Source of the DNA: Planctomycetota bacterium
GTDB lineage: Bacteria; Planctomycetota; UBA1135; UBA2386
Assembly (NCBI GenBank): GCA_025459175.1
Contig: JALORC010000071.1
Span: 1-36,817, forward strand
Length of the DNA stretch: 36,817 nt
Direction: 5' to 3'
How positions within the stretch are numbered: position 1 is the stretch's first letter; each line of letters begins with the position of its first letter. Below are positions 1-8,407 of this stretch, one piece after another. A program made the translations under genes and the position numbers. The notes beneath the pieces are model-generated. The model saw only the letters and a list, made by a program, of their open reading frames with translations. It did no database searches and was not told the DNA's origin.

Positions 1-761
1 TAGGTCAGCGCACCAGTGCCGGACGCCGCGGCGGTGAAGTTGGCGGTCGCACCACCGGCCACCATCGTCGAAGCCGGCTGGCCGGTGAACTGCAGCGACG
101 GCGCGGTCACGGTCAGCGTCAGCTGCGCAGTGCCGTTACCGCCTTCGTTGCTCGCGGTCACCGTGTAGACCGTGCTCGCCACCACCGCGGTCGGCGTGCC
201 GGTGATCACGCCGGTGCCGGCATCGATCGTGAGCCCGGCCGGCAGCGTCGGCGCGATCGCGAACGAGGCGACGGCGCCCCCGGTGCTGGTCGGCGCGATC
301 GGCACCAGCGCCGTGCCACCGACGACCGTGAACGGACCGCCTGCATAGCTGATCGCCGGCAGCGCATCGACGACCCGCAGCACCAGGTCGCGGGTCGTGC
401 TGCCCGCGGCGTTGCCGGCGGTGACCACATAGGTCGCGAGCGGGGTGATGTTCGCAGGCGTGCCGGTCAGCACGCCGGTTACCGGATTCAGCTGCAGCCC
501 GGTCGGCAGCGCCGGCTCGATCGAGAACTGCGTCGGTGCGCCACCACCGAAGGTCTGCGGCACGTTCGGCGCGATCGCACTGCCCATCGCGTAGGTCGCC
601 GGATTGCTCGCGTACTGCAGGCTCGCCGGCGGCGAGTTCGGGTTGCCGCCACCACCGCCACCACCGTCTTCATCGACGGCCACCCCCGCACCGCAGGCCG
701 CCAACATCGAAACGAACAAGATGGCGAGCAGACGCCGCCAGCATGGAATGGTGTTGCGCAA
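1..761 (-). CDS. Ig-repeat (He_PIG-type) lipoprotein, 5' part only
   Basis: Exported lipoprotein of unknown function; about 253 codons are visible before the frame leaves the window at base 1. I place the start at TTG (759-761) because GGAGAGG lies 7 bases upstream and this is the only frame giving a lipoprotein signal: basic start, hydrophobic stretch, lipobox LAAC with Cys23, then an Asp/Gly-rich linker. ATG at 744 is in another frame; the in-frame ATG at codon 19 would delete the signal. Residues about 45-130 and 135-215 are two putative-Ig modules with the pattern P-x-LP-x-GL, TG-x-(I/L)-x-GTP and YxVTAxN. A third Ig-like module begins near residue 218 and is cut off. Such modules usually serve in cell-surface adhesion or spacing; no catalytic domain is visible. 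The assignment as an exported Ig-repeat protein is firm; its role is unknown. Confidence 0.8.
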   Translation of the reverse strand, partial: MRNTIPCWRRLLAILFVSMLAACGAGVAVDEDGGGGGGGNPNSPPASLQYASNPATYAMGSAIAPNVPQTFGGGAPTQFSIEPALPTGLQLNPVTGVLTGTPANITPLATYVVTAGNAAGSTTRDLVLRVVDALPAISYAGGPFTVVGGTALVPIAPTSTGGAVASFAIAPTLPAGLTIDAGTGVITGTPTAVVASTVYTVTASNEGGNGTAQLTLTVTAPSLQFTGQPASTMVAGGATANFTAAASGTGALT

Positions 762-869
762 TCGAAGGCCTCTCCGCAGCGGGCCTTCGGCAGCGGCGAG
801 CAGCCTCCTTCAGGCCGACCGGGAACGGCCGGTGCCGTCGCTGCCCGTGCCGCCGCCGGCGCTCCGGGC

Positions 870-3080
870 TCAGCCGCCCGCGGCGGCGACCGGCGCCAGC
901 AGCTTCTGCAGCCGCAGCCACTGGAACTCCTGGCTGTGACCGTTGACGCGTGGGTTCAGCCCGTGCCGCGAGCGCGGATAGACCATCAGCTCGACGTTCT
1001 GCTTGCCGGCCGACTGCAGCTCCCACAGCAGCTGCATGGTGTTCTGCAGGTGCACGTTGTCGTCCATCGAGCCGTGCAGCAGCACCAGGTGGCCCTTCAG
1101 GTTCTTCGCCGCCTTGATCACCGAGGTGCCGTCGTAGCCCTTGGCGTTCTCTTGCGGCGTGCGCATGTAGCGCTCGGTGTAGATCGTGTCGTAGAGGCGC
1201 CAGTCGTGCACGCCGGCCCCGGCGAGGCCGAGCGCGAACTTGTCGCTGTGCGTCAGCGCATACGCGGCCATGAACCCGCCGTAGCTCCAGCCGCTGATCG
1301 CCACGCGCCGCGGATCACCACCGAACTTGCTGCATACATACGCGACGGCATCCTCGAGGTCCTTCAGCTCCTGCACGCCGAGCTGCTGGTAGCACGTGCC
1401 GGTGTGCACCTGGCCGCGGCCGCTCGCCGAGCGCACGTTGACCTGCAGGATCACGAAGCCCTGCTGGGCGAGGAACTGGTGGTACGTCGAGTGCTGCCAC
1501 ACGTCGCGCACGGTCGGCGCATCGGGGCCGGAGTAGGTCGGCAGGAACACCGGATACCTCGCGCCTTCCTTCCAGTCCGGCGGCAGCTGCACCGAGGCGT
1601 CGAGCTCGTAGCCGTCGCGGGCCGCGATCGACAGCCGCTGACGTTCGCTGAACGCATACCTGGCGGCCGCTTCGCCGCGGCCGGCCTTGCCGAGTTCCTT
1701 GATCACGGCACCCGTTTTGCCGTCGCAGAGCTGCACGATCGGCGGCTGGTCCATCGCCGACCAACGATCGAGCACGAAGGCGCCGTCGTCGCGGAGTTGG
1801 AACTGATGCGTGCCGATGCCCGGCGTCAGGCACACCAGCCCCTTTCCATCGAGGCCGATGCGATACAGATGGCGCCCGGTGGCGCCGTCCTTGGTGCCCT
1901 CGAACCACAGCAGGCGCTTTGGCTCGTCGATGCGCACGATCTCGCGCACCTGCCAGTCGCCACTGGTCACCGCCCCGAGCAGCTTGCCGCCGGGCCCGTA
2001 GTGATAGACGTGCTGGTAGCCGGTGCGTTCGGAACGCCACAGGAACGTGCCATCGGCGAGCCAGGTCGGCGACTCCGGCCGATTGACCCAGGTCGGCGAC
2101 TCCTCGCGGATCCACTTCGTCACCGCCCCGGTGGCCGGGTCGATCGCACACAGTTCGGCCCAGGTCTGGATGCGATCCTGGATGGTCGCCAACAGCGTCT
2201 TGCCGTCCGGGGTCCAGTCGACGCGCACCACCAGCAGGTCCTTCGGGAACATCGACAGGTCGACGGCGGTGATCTTCCGGTCCTTGCGTTTCGCGATCGA
2301 CAAGCGCGCGAACGGGTTCGGGTCGCCGGCCTTCGGGTAGTTGGTGACTTCACTGACCACGCTGCGCTCGCGATCGAGGAAACCGTCCGGCACGTGATCG
2401 ACGACCGTGAACTCGCGCACCGGCGACTCGTCGAGCGACAAGAACGCGCAGTGCGTGCCGTCCGGGCTCCACCAGTGCGCCTGGAAGTCGCCGCGGCCGT
2501 AGAGCTCTTCCTGGTAGACCCAGTCGAGCAGGCCGTGAAACAGCTCGGGCCCGCCGTCCGTCGTCACCGGCCACACCGCCTGCGTCTTGCAGTCGACGAC
2601 CAGCAGGTTGTTGCCGCGCACGAACGACACCGCGCTGCCGTCGGGGCTCAGGTGCACCTCTTCCTTCTTGCCCCCGGCGGCCCCGTCGCTGGTCAGCCGC
2701 ACCGCCTGATCCGACGGCTTGCCCCGCGGCCGCCGCCCGGCACCTTCGGCAGCGACTTCGTCGAGCCACAGATCGCCTTCGTGCACGAGCACGACCTTGC
2801 TCTTCTTGGCCTCGGCCGGCGCCGCGGCCGGCTGGTCCTTCGGCTTCGGCTGGATCTCGCCGGTGGCCGGATCGAGCCAACCGACGCCCTTGCCGAGCGC
2901 GACCTCGAGGTGACGCCCGTCGGCCGCCCAAAGCGCCTGCGGCAATACGCCGCCCCACGCGATCGGCTTCCGGGTGTCGGCGTAGGTCAGTTTCTCGGTT
3001 CCGGCCGGCGGCGCCTGGGCGACCAACGAGGCGAGCACGAAACACGACAGCAGCAGACGAGGAGCGAGCGCGATTCTCAT
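870..3080 (-). CDS. S9 family dipeptidyl-peptidase IV-like serine peptidase
   Basis: Secreted or periplasmic serine peptidase expected to release dipeptides, typically after Pro or Ala. 736 residues, the usual size for the DPP-IV branch of S9. The start MRIALAPRLLLSCFVLASLVAQ is a signal peptide; the frame is open further upstream but that would bury the signal. The first ~450 residues form the beta-propeller with WSPDG-type blades and the YQEELYG segment holding the Glu-Glu pair that binds the substrate amino terminus. The hydrolase domain carries GWSYGG (nucleophile about Ser599), HGSMDDNVH (Asp about 674) and SRHG (His about 706), so the triad is complete. It is divergent from an M17 aminopeptidase across 153 bp, and both could work in peptide scavenging. 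The family is certain; substrate specificity is inferred from the Glu-Glu motif. Confidence 0.93.
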   Translation of the reverse strand: MRIALAPRLLLSCFVLASLVAQAPPAGTEKLTYADTRKPIAWGGVLPQALWAADGRHLEVALGKGVGWLDPATGEIQPKPKDQPAAAPAEAKKSKVVLVHEGDLWLDEVAAEGAGRRPRGKPSDQAVRLTSDGAAGGKKEEVHLSPDGSAVSFVRGNNLLVVDCKTQAVWPVTTDGGPELFHGLLDWVYQEELYGRGDFQAHWWSPDGTHCAFLSLDESPVREFTVVDHVPDGFLDRERSVVSEVTNYPKAGDPNPFARLSIAKRKDRKITAVDLSMFPKDLLVVRVDWTPDGKTLLATIQDRIQTWAELCAIDPATGAVTKWIREESPTWVNRPESPTWLADGTFLWRSERTGYQHVYHYGPGGKLLGAVTSGDWQVREIVRIDEPKRLLWFEGTKDGATGRHLYRIGLDGKGLVCLTPGIGTHQFQLRDDGAFVLDRWSAMDQPPIVQLCDGKTGAVIKELGKAGRGEAAARYAFSERQRLSIAARDGYELDASVQLPPDWKEGARYPVFLPTYSGPDAPTVRDVWQHSTYHQFLAQQGFVILQVNVRSASGRGQVHTGTCYQQLGVQELKDLEDAVAYVCSKFGGDPRRVAISGWSYGGFMAAYALTHSDKFALGLAGAGVHDWRLYDTIYTERYMRTPQENAKGYDGTSVIKAAKNLKGHLVLLHGSMDDNVHLQNTMQLLWELQSAGKQNVELMVYPRSRHGLNPRVNGHSQEFQWLRLQKLLAPVAAAGG

Positions 3081-3233
3081 GGCGTGGAAGCGGCGACGGT
3101 GGGCGACCGCGCCGCGGATGCTACGGAACGACGCCGCGCAGCAAGAGCCGATCGCCGCGAAAACCACACTGCGGCTGCAGCCTGCTGCCGAAGCGCTGTT
3201 GCGGCGTCGCCGCCAGCCCTCCAACATGCGCCG

Positions 3234-4799
3234 ATGACCCGCATTCTCGCTGTGTCGTCGCTCGACAAGGCGTTCGCCAAGAACTCCCCCTATGACGCCG
3301 TGGTCCTGGTCGGCCACGCGCTGACCGCCGCCGCCGGCCACATCGCCGCGCTGCAGGCTCCGCTGCAGGCCCTGGCCAAGGCCGATGCCCGTCTCGGCAG
3401 CGCCGTCAACCTGATCGCTGCCGAAGGCATCCCCGGTGGTCGGCTCGTCACCTCACCCACGGGCCCGCTGCTGCGCGACCACGACGACGTGCGCCGCCAC
3501 GCCGAAGCGGCGCGCGCCGGCGTGCGCCGCGCCCGCGATGCCGGCGCCAGGTCGATCCTGCTGCTGCTGCAGGACGCACCGGGCGACAGCCGCTACGAGT
3601 ACGCCGCGGTGGTCGCCGCGCTCGGCGGCGTCGGCGGGCTGTGGGAACCACTCGAAGCGCGCGAGGCGCTCGGCGCGGCGGCGGTCGAGCCGGTGCAGCA
3701 GATCGGCATCGCGTTGCTCGGCCAGACCTTCGACGACGAAGCCGCGGCGTGGGTCGAGGCGACCGAAGCCGGTCTGCGGCTCGCGCGCGACCTGTGCGGC
3801 ACCGAGCCCGAACGCATGGCGCCGCCGAAGTTCGCCGACTACGTGACCGCCGCCTTCAAGGGGACCAAGGTCAAGGTCGCGGTGCAGAAGGACGTGAAGA
3901 AGCTGCAGAAGGACTACCCGCTGCTGATGGCGGTCGCGCGCGCGTCGCTCGGCGTGGCACGGCACAAGCCGTGTGTGGTGCGGCTCGAGTACACGCCGAA
4001 GGGCAAGATCACCCGCACGCTGCTGTTCGCCGGCAAGGGCCTCACCTACGACACCGGCGGCGCCGATCTGAAGACCGGCGGCTACATGGCCGGCATGAGC
4101 CGCGACAAGGGTGGCGCGGCCGCGATCGCCGGGCTGATGCTGGCGGTCGCGAAGCTCGGTCTGCCCGGCGTGCGCATCATCGCCGAGCTCGGCGTGGTGC
4201 GGAACAGCATCGGCAGCGACGCGTTCGTCAGCGACGAGATCATCCCGAGCCACGCCGGCTGCCGCGTGCGCATCGGCAACACCGACGCCGAAGGGCGTCT
4301 GGTGCTGGCCGACCTGCTGAGCCACCTGCGCGTCGAGGCCGCCAAGGCCGAAGCCCCGCACCTGCTGTCGGTGGCGACGCTGACCGGCCACGCCGGCCGC
4401 GCCGTCGGCCCCTACAACATCGCGCTCGACAACGGCCCGGCGCGCGGCACCGCCGAGGCGCTGCAGACGGCCGGCGAAGCGTTCGGCGATCCGTTCGAGG
4501 TCTCGCGGCTGCGGCGCGAGGACTTCGACTTCGTGCAGCCGAAGAGCAAGGCCGACGACACGCTGTCGTGCAACAACCTGCCGAGCTCGGGCACCGCGCG
4601 CGGCCACCAGTTCCCGATGGCGTTCCTGTGCCTGGCCAGCGGCCTCGACAAGCACGGCACCGACAGCGCGGTGCCGCTGCCGTTCACGCACATCGACATC
4701 GGCGGCAGCGGCTGCGAGGGCGGCGACTGGCAGCACGGGCGCCCGACCGGGCGCCCGCTGGTGGCGATGCTGCAGGCGCTGTGCCTCGCCGCCGAGTAG
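3234..4799 (+). CDS. M17 family leucyl aminopeptidase
   Basis: Two-metal (Zn/Mn) cytosolic aminopeptidase that removes N-terminal residues from peptides; 521 residues, normal for M17. The N-terminal half is the variable macro-like domain. The catalytic domain carries all expected residues: Lys268 and Asp273 in AGKGLTYDTGG, Lys280, Asp291 in SRDKGG, and the signature NTDAEGRLVLADL at 349-361 with Asp351, Glu353 and Arg355. The C-terminus has the usual HIDIGGSG loop. The start ATG is chosen because the conserved protein begins there; the much longer open frame upstream (to 936) is the antisense of the S9 peptidase. It diverges from that peptidase, so a shared control region at 3081-3233 is possible. 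The sequence is a divergent branch relative to PepA, so no symbol is given. Confidence 0.92.
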   Translation: MTRILAVSSLDKAFAKNSPYDAVVLVGHALTAAAGHIAALQAPLQALAKADARLGSAVNLIAAEGIPGGRLVTSPTGPLLRDHDDVRRHAEAARAGVRRARDAGARSILLLLQDAPGDSRYEYAAVVAALGGVGGLWEPLEAREALGAAAVEPVQQIGIALLGQTFDDEAAAWVEATEAGLRLARDLCGTEPERMAPPKFADYVTAAFKGTKVKVAVQKDVKKLQKDYPLLMAVARASLGVARHKPCVVRLEYTPKGKITRTLLFAGKGLTYDTGGADLKTGGYMAGMSRDKGGAAAIAGLMLAVAKLGLPGVRIIAELGVVRNSIGSDAFVSDEIIPSHAGCRVRIGNTDAEGRLVLADLLSHLRVEAAKAEAPHLLSVATLTGHAGRAVGPYNIALDNGPARGTAEALQTAGEAFGDPFEVSRLRREDFDFVQPKSKADDTLSCNNLPSSGTARGHQFPMAFLCLASGLDKHGTDSAVPLPFTHIDIGGSGCEGGDWQHGRPTGRPLVAMLQALCLAAE

Positions 4800-4875
4800 G
4801 CGGCGCCCGGCGCCCGCGAGCACGGAATCCGGGCCGGCACTGAGCCAACCGGGCTCGCGCGCCGTTCCCCCGCGC

Positions 4876-5418
4876 ATGGCCAAGCCCATGCGTGCGCGTC
4901 CCGATCTCGAACCGGCCACCGGCGACATGACGCCGATGATCGACGTCGTGTTCTTGATGATCGTGTTCTTCGTCTGCATCGACTTCCGCGTGCTGGAAGC
5001 GAAGCTGCCCGCCTACCTGCCGCGCGACGTCGGCGGCAGTGGCGCCCGCGTCGAACCGCAGGAACAACTGATCGTGCAGGTGCACGTCACCGAACCGGGG
5101 CGAGCGCACACCACCGGCGTGGCCCGCGACGGCCGCCCACCGCGGCAGACGCTGGTCGGTCACCGCGTCGAATGGGCGGTCGGTCCGCGGCGGTTCGTCG
5201 ACCTCGACGCGGCCCGGCAAGAACTCGCGCGCCTCGCCGCCGATCCGAAGCTACTGGTGCCCGATCCGAGCACCGGCGGCAGGAAGCGCATGCGCGTCGT
5301 CGTCGAGGGCGCCGTCGATGCGCGCTACGACGACATCAGCCGCGCCGCCGACGCGTGCCACAGTGCAGGGTTCGACGACCTGACGTTCGGCTTCGTGCCG
5401 GGCCCGCGCCGCGGCTGA
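4876..5418 (+). CDS. ExbD/TolR-like biopolymer transport protein
   Basis: 180-residue protein with a short cytoplasmic head, one membrane helix at about 19-38 (MTPMIDVVFLMIVFFVCIDF) and a periplasmic domain, the ExbD/TolR plan. Asp23 in the MIDVVF motif is the conserved proton-path residue of this family. ExbD works with an ExbB/TolQ pentamer to convert proton flow into movement of TonB-like partners. No ExbB, TonB or second ExbD gene is visible, which is unusual because they normally sit together. The periplasmic part is longer than average, ends in a VVEGAVDARYDDI segment typical of ExbD (sensing fold) and is Arg-rich. It lies 76 bases after the aminopeptidase, with a small hairpin between (4842-4856). 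The family is well supported; the partner is unknown. Confidence 0.85.
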   Translation: MAKPMRARPDLEPATGDMTPMIDVVFLMIVFFVCIDFRVLEAKLPAYLPRDVGGSGARVEPQEQLIVQVHVTEPGRAHTTGVARDGRPPRQTLVGHRVEWAVGPRRFVDLDAARQELARLAADPKLLVPDPSTGGRKRMRVVVEGAVDARYDDISRAADACHSAGFDDLTFGFVPGPRRG

Positions 5419-5484
5419 CGGGGGCGGCCAACCGGAATCAGAACACCGGGCCAGCGCACCATCAGGTCAACGCCAGAGGACCCG

Positions 5485-5506
5485 CGCGTCATGGGCGGAT
5501 GACGCG
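5485..5506. terminator. Bidirectional hairpin between exbD-like gene and 74-aa ORF
   Basis: Perfect 8-bp stem CGCGTCAT / ATGACGCG with a 6-base loop. It contains the stop codon of the minus-strand 74-residue gene and lies 66 bases after the ExbD-like gene, so it could end transcripts from both sides. There is only a short T run (TTTT) 10 bases downstream on the plus strand. Confidence 0.45.
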
Positions 5507-5713
5507 GCCAACAGACTTTTGAAGTCGCGGTTCGTCATCCGGTTTGCCGCCCTTGATGGCGATGGCGTCCAAGGTCATGCCCCACAACACAGCAACGCGC
5601 TGCTCGCCGGTCATCGACTGCCAGAACTCGTGGTCGAACGCATCTGGATCTTCCCCAGGCCGCACCAGCCGTCCGGTGAATCTCCGCTGCGCAGTCGAGT
5701 CAGGTTCGGACAT
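5489..5713 (-). CDS. Small conserved hypothetical protein, possible orphan antitoxin-like
   Basis: 74-residue soluble, acidic-to-neutral protein with no membrane segment. It contains FDHEFWQSMTGEQRVAVLW followed by a helix-like MTLDAIAIKG and a basic ending LQKSVGRVIRP. From memory, short proteins with the layout FDxEFW...R...W.M..D...I.G....PRLQRS...R are common in planctomycetes and other large genomes and often sit beside nucleotidyltransferase-type toxin or DUF genes. That association is recalled, not shown here, and no partner is present on either side. The reading frame is credible because it is compact, begins with ATG and has non-random composition. It is convergent with the ExbD-like gene and shares its terminator hairpin. 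Function unknown. Confidence 0.6.
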   Translation of the reverse strand: MSEPDSTAQRRFTGRLVRPGEDPDAFDHEFWQSMTGEQRVAVLWGMTLDAIAIKGGKPDDEPRLQKSVGRVIRP

Positions 5714-5815
5714 TCCGTTTCAGAGTAGCCAACCGGAGCGGCTTTGTCCGCGTCGAGCCGTCAAGAGCTCATCTCCACGCGGAGCAAACCGCACTTGGGC
5801 GAATCCCCAGATCCC

Positions 5816-8296
5816 TCACAACCGGACCGGCAAGGCGACCGAGTTGCTGAAGTGCCACTGGCTCGGATCCGGCGCGTTCATCACGAACGCCTGCGCCCAC
5901 AGCGTGCGACCGATCAGGGCCGGCTGCGCGGGGCACAGGTAGCGCAGTGTCGTCGACGGCTGCCCGAGCGGCACGGTGTTGACCGACTGCGCGAACAACG
6001 TCGCCGGGTCGAGCCACAGATCCCCGTACGGCGGCATCGACATGGCGGTCGCCGCGGCGGCCGGAGCCGCGAACAGCAGCACCAGCGGGGCCCAGGTCGG
6101 ATCGACGGCCGCGGCCCACAGCTCGAGCTCACCGTGCCGACCGAGGCGCGGCGGCAGCGCGTTCTCGAGTTGACGATGCCGATTGCGGGCGCGGAGCTCG
6201 TCGGGGTCGCCGTCGCCGTCGAGGTCGGCAAGCTGCGCACCGATCATCGAGGGGTCCCAATACCGATTCTGCCCGGCTGGCAGCACGAACGCAGCGCTGC
6301 CGTCGTTGCGGAGCCAGTAGCCCGAAACCCGGATGTCGAGGTCGCCGTCGACATCGAAGTCGGCGAGAGCCGGCCACTCGGTGGCCGGCAGGGCCGGCAA
6401 TGCGGTCGGGAACGGCACGAAGCTCGTGCCGACCCGACGCAGCGCCCGCACCCCCGCGCTGCCCCCTGCCACGACCAGGTCCGAGCGGCCGTCACCGTCG
6501 AGATCCCCGGCCACCACCTGCCGGCCCGACAGGCCGGCCGGCAGCGTCGATGCGGTCACATTGGTGAAGTTGCCCGAGCCGTCGTTGCGGAACAGCCGCA
6601 CCGAGGCGGTGGACGTCGCCATCGCGAGGTCGAGGTCGCCGTCCCCATCGGCGTCGAACAACGCCAGGTCCTCGGTCGTGTCCGCGTCGACGAGGCGGGC
6701 CGCGCCGCCATCGACGAACACGCCATTGCCCTGGTTGATCAGGACCACGTCCCGCAGCTGCCCCACACCGTAGCCGAGCACCATGTCCAGGTCGGCGTCG
6801 CCATCGACGTCGCCGCTGCGCAGGACCCGCAACGGCCGGAGCGGCGGCAGCGAAGGCGGATTGAATGCCGCCGGCAGGACTGCCGCACCGACGTTCGTGA
6901 ACACGCCCCCGTTGTTGCGCCACACACCGAGGCCGCTGACCACATCCGGATCGCCATCCCCATCGATGTCGCGGGCCAAAGGGATGACCGTCTCGTCCCC
7001 CGTCGAGATGGTGACGGGCTCGCCGTGATAGCCACCGTCGAGGTTGCGCAACCACCCGACGGGTCCGTTCCCGGAGCCGATCACGCCGACCAGATCTACC
7101 CGGCCGTCGCCGTCGACATCGGCGGCTTCACCACGGTACGGCTCCTGCCCCGTCCACGGCTCGAGCCGCAGCAGTCGACCGGTGCCGTCGTTGTGATGCA
7201 CGCCCTCAATCGAGTGCCAGAGGTCGAGGTCCCCGTCGCCATCGGTATCGACAAGTTCGCCGGCAAAGCCGCCAGTGCGCGTCGACAGCCAGGCGGCCGA
7301 CACATCGGTGAAGGAACTCCCATCGTTGCGCCACAGTGAGCCGACGATGCCGAAGAAGCCGTTCGTGACCCACAAATCCAGATCGCCATCCCCATCGAGA
7401 TCGCCGGTGCGGATGAGGCTCGGCCCGGGCTGATTGATGTCCACGACCGTCCAGACCCCGGCCGGGTCCGAACGCAGCATGCGAACGATGCCGCCGTTCT
7501 TGCCGATCAGGTCGAGGTCGCCATCCCCGTCCATGTCCGCGGTGCGATGCTCGGTCAAAGCGTGCGGGATCAGGCCCGTCGTCGCCACGAACGTGCCGTT
7601 TGCCTGCTGCACGAAAACCTGCACCGGACTGCCGCTGCCGATCAGGTCCAGGCGGCCGTCCCCGGTCACATCGAGCGCGGCCACGCTATCGGTCATGGGC
7701 GCGAACTGGACCGGCAACACCGTGGTAGTCGCGTCGGACAACGCGCCGGTGCCGCGGTTGAAGAGCACCCGCGGCGGCGGCGGCGCCGAGAAACACAGCA
7801 CATGAGTGCCTGCACACACGACCAGATCCCGGTCCCCGTCGCCATCGAGGTCGGCCGCGGTCAGCTGCCGGCACCGGCCATCGATAGCCGCCACCGCCTG
7901 CACCGTGAAGCTGCCAGCGCCCTGGTTGCGCAATAGCAACAGGTCGAACTGACACGCGACCGTCGTGCTGTCGGCGGCGAGCACCACATCGGGGTCACCG
8001 TCCGCGTCGGCGTCGAAGACCACCTGCCCGCGGATGTTGTTGTTCGTGATCCCCAGCGCTGGCTGCAGCCCGAAGCGGCCCTCGCCATCGTTGCGCAGCT
8101 GCGAGAGCCTCGGCGGCGTGAGGTTCGGGTTCACGACGAATCCGTCGACATCGCCGTCCCCGTCGTAGTCGGCCGTCACCAACGTGATGAAGCTCGGCAA
8201 CGTGTCCGGGAGGAACCCCCTTCGCAGCTCCGAGAAATGCTGTGCCGACAGTGCGGCTGGGAACAGGAACGACACCAACAGAGATGGGGTTCGCAT
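5816..8296 (-). CDS. Secreted FG-GAP/VCBS repeat protein
   Basis: 826-residue exported protein. The start MRTPSLLVSFLFPAALSAQ is a signal peptide with a cleavage site after AQ; the open frame extends upstream but the signal sets the start. Roughly 14 repeats carry Asp-rich loops of the form DxDGDGDxD (variants such as DADGDGDLD, DVDGDGRVD), typical of FG-GAP/VCBS beta-propeller blades and expected to bind calcium. The repeats run from about residue 35 to 740. The last ~90 residues form a separate module with GDLWLDPATLF and LIGRTLWAQAF, a type I associate with C-termini of planctomycete secreted proteins. No catalytic domain is visible, so an adhesive or structural surface role is likely but unproven. 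Two hairpins upstream (8340-8384) insulate it from the next minus-strand gene. Confidence 0.88.
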   Translation of the reverse strand: MRTPSLLVSFLFPAALSAQHFSELRRGFLPDTLPSFITLVTADYDGDGDVDGFVVNPNLTPPRLSQLRNDGEGRFGLQPALGITNNNIRGQVVFDADADGDPDVVLAADSTTVACQFDLLLLRNQGAGSFTVQAVAAIDGRCRQLTAADLDGDGDRDLVVCAGTHVLCFSAPPPPRVLFNRGTGALSDATTTVLPVQFAPMTDSVAALDVTGDGRLDLIGSGSPVQVFVQQANGTFVATTGLIPHALTEHRTADMDGDGDLDLIGKNGGIVRMLRSDPAGVWTVVDINQPGPSLIRTGDLDGDGDLDLWVTNGFFGIVGSLWRNDGSSFTDVSAAWLSTRTGGFAGELVDTDGDGDLDLWHSIEGVHHNDGTGRLLRLEPWTGQEPYRGEAADVDGDGRVDLVGVIGSGNGPVGWLRNLDGGYHGEPVTISTGDETVIPLARDIDGDGDPDVVSGLGVWRNNGGVFTNVGAAVLPAAFNPPSLPPLRPLRVLRSGDVDGDADLDMVLGYGVGQLRDVVLINQGNGVFVDGGAARLVDADTTEDLALFDADGDGDLDLAMATSTASVRLFRNDGSGNFTNVTASTLPAGLSGRQVVAGDLDGDGRSDLVVAGGSAGVRALRRVGTSFVPFPTALPALPATEWPALADFDVDGDLDIRVSGYWLRNDGSAAFVLPAGQNRYWDPSMIGAQLADLDGDGDPDELRARNRHRQLENALPPRLGRHGELELWAAAVDPTWAPLVLLFAAPAAAATAMSMPPYGDLWLDPATLFAQSVNTVPLGQPSTTLRYLCPAQPALIGRTLWAQAFVMNAPDPSQWHFSNSVALPVRL

Positions 8297-8339
8297 GGCA
8301 GTGGCAACGTAACGCCGAATCACAATGCCCGGCAGGCCG

Positions 8340-8384
8340 CCCCGCATGAGGCGGGGTCTCACCATGATGGCCGTGGGCCATCGT
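8340..8384. terminator. Two consecutive hairpins downstream of the Ig-like lipoprotein gene
   Basis: First hairpin 8340-8356: CCCCGC / GCGGGG around ATGAG. Second 8364-8384: about 9 bp including GATGGCC / GGCCATC around GTG, with one T-G pair. On the minus strand they follow the lipoprotein stop (8408) by about 25 bases and precede the VCBS gene start. There is no T tract, so intrinsic termination is uncertain. Confidence 0.4.
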
Positions 8385-8407
8385 CTCTTGGCCAACCCGC
8401 TGGCCGG

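Noticed and set aside
936..3233. Long plus-strand frame merging into the M17 aminopeptidase
   Set aside because: The extension is antisense to the S9 peptidase and Arg/His/Val-rich, typical of a shadow frame in GC-rich DNA; the conserved M17 protein starts at 3234.
4842..4856. GAGCC/GGCTC hairpin between the M17 and ExbD-like genes
   Set aside because: Only five base pairs without a T run; too weak to call as a terminator by itself.
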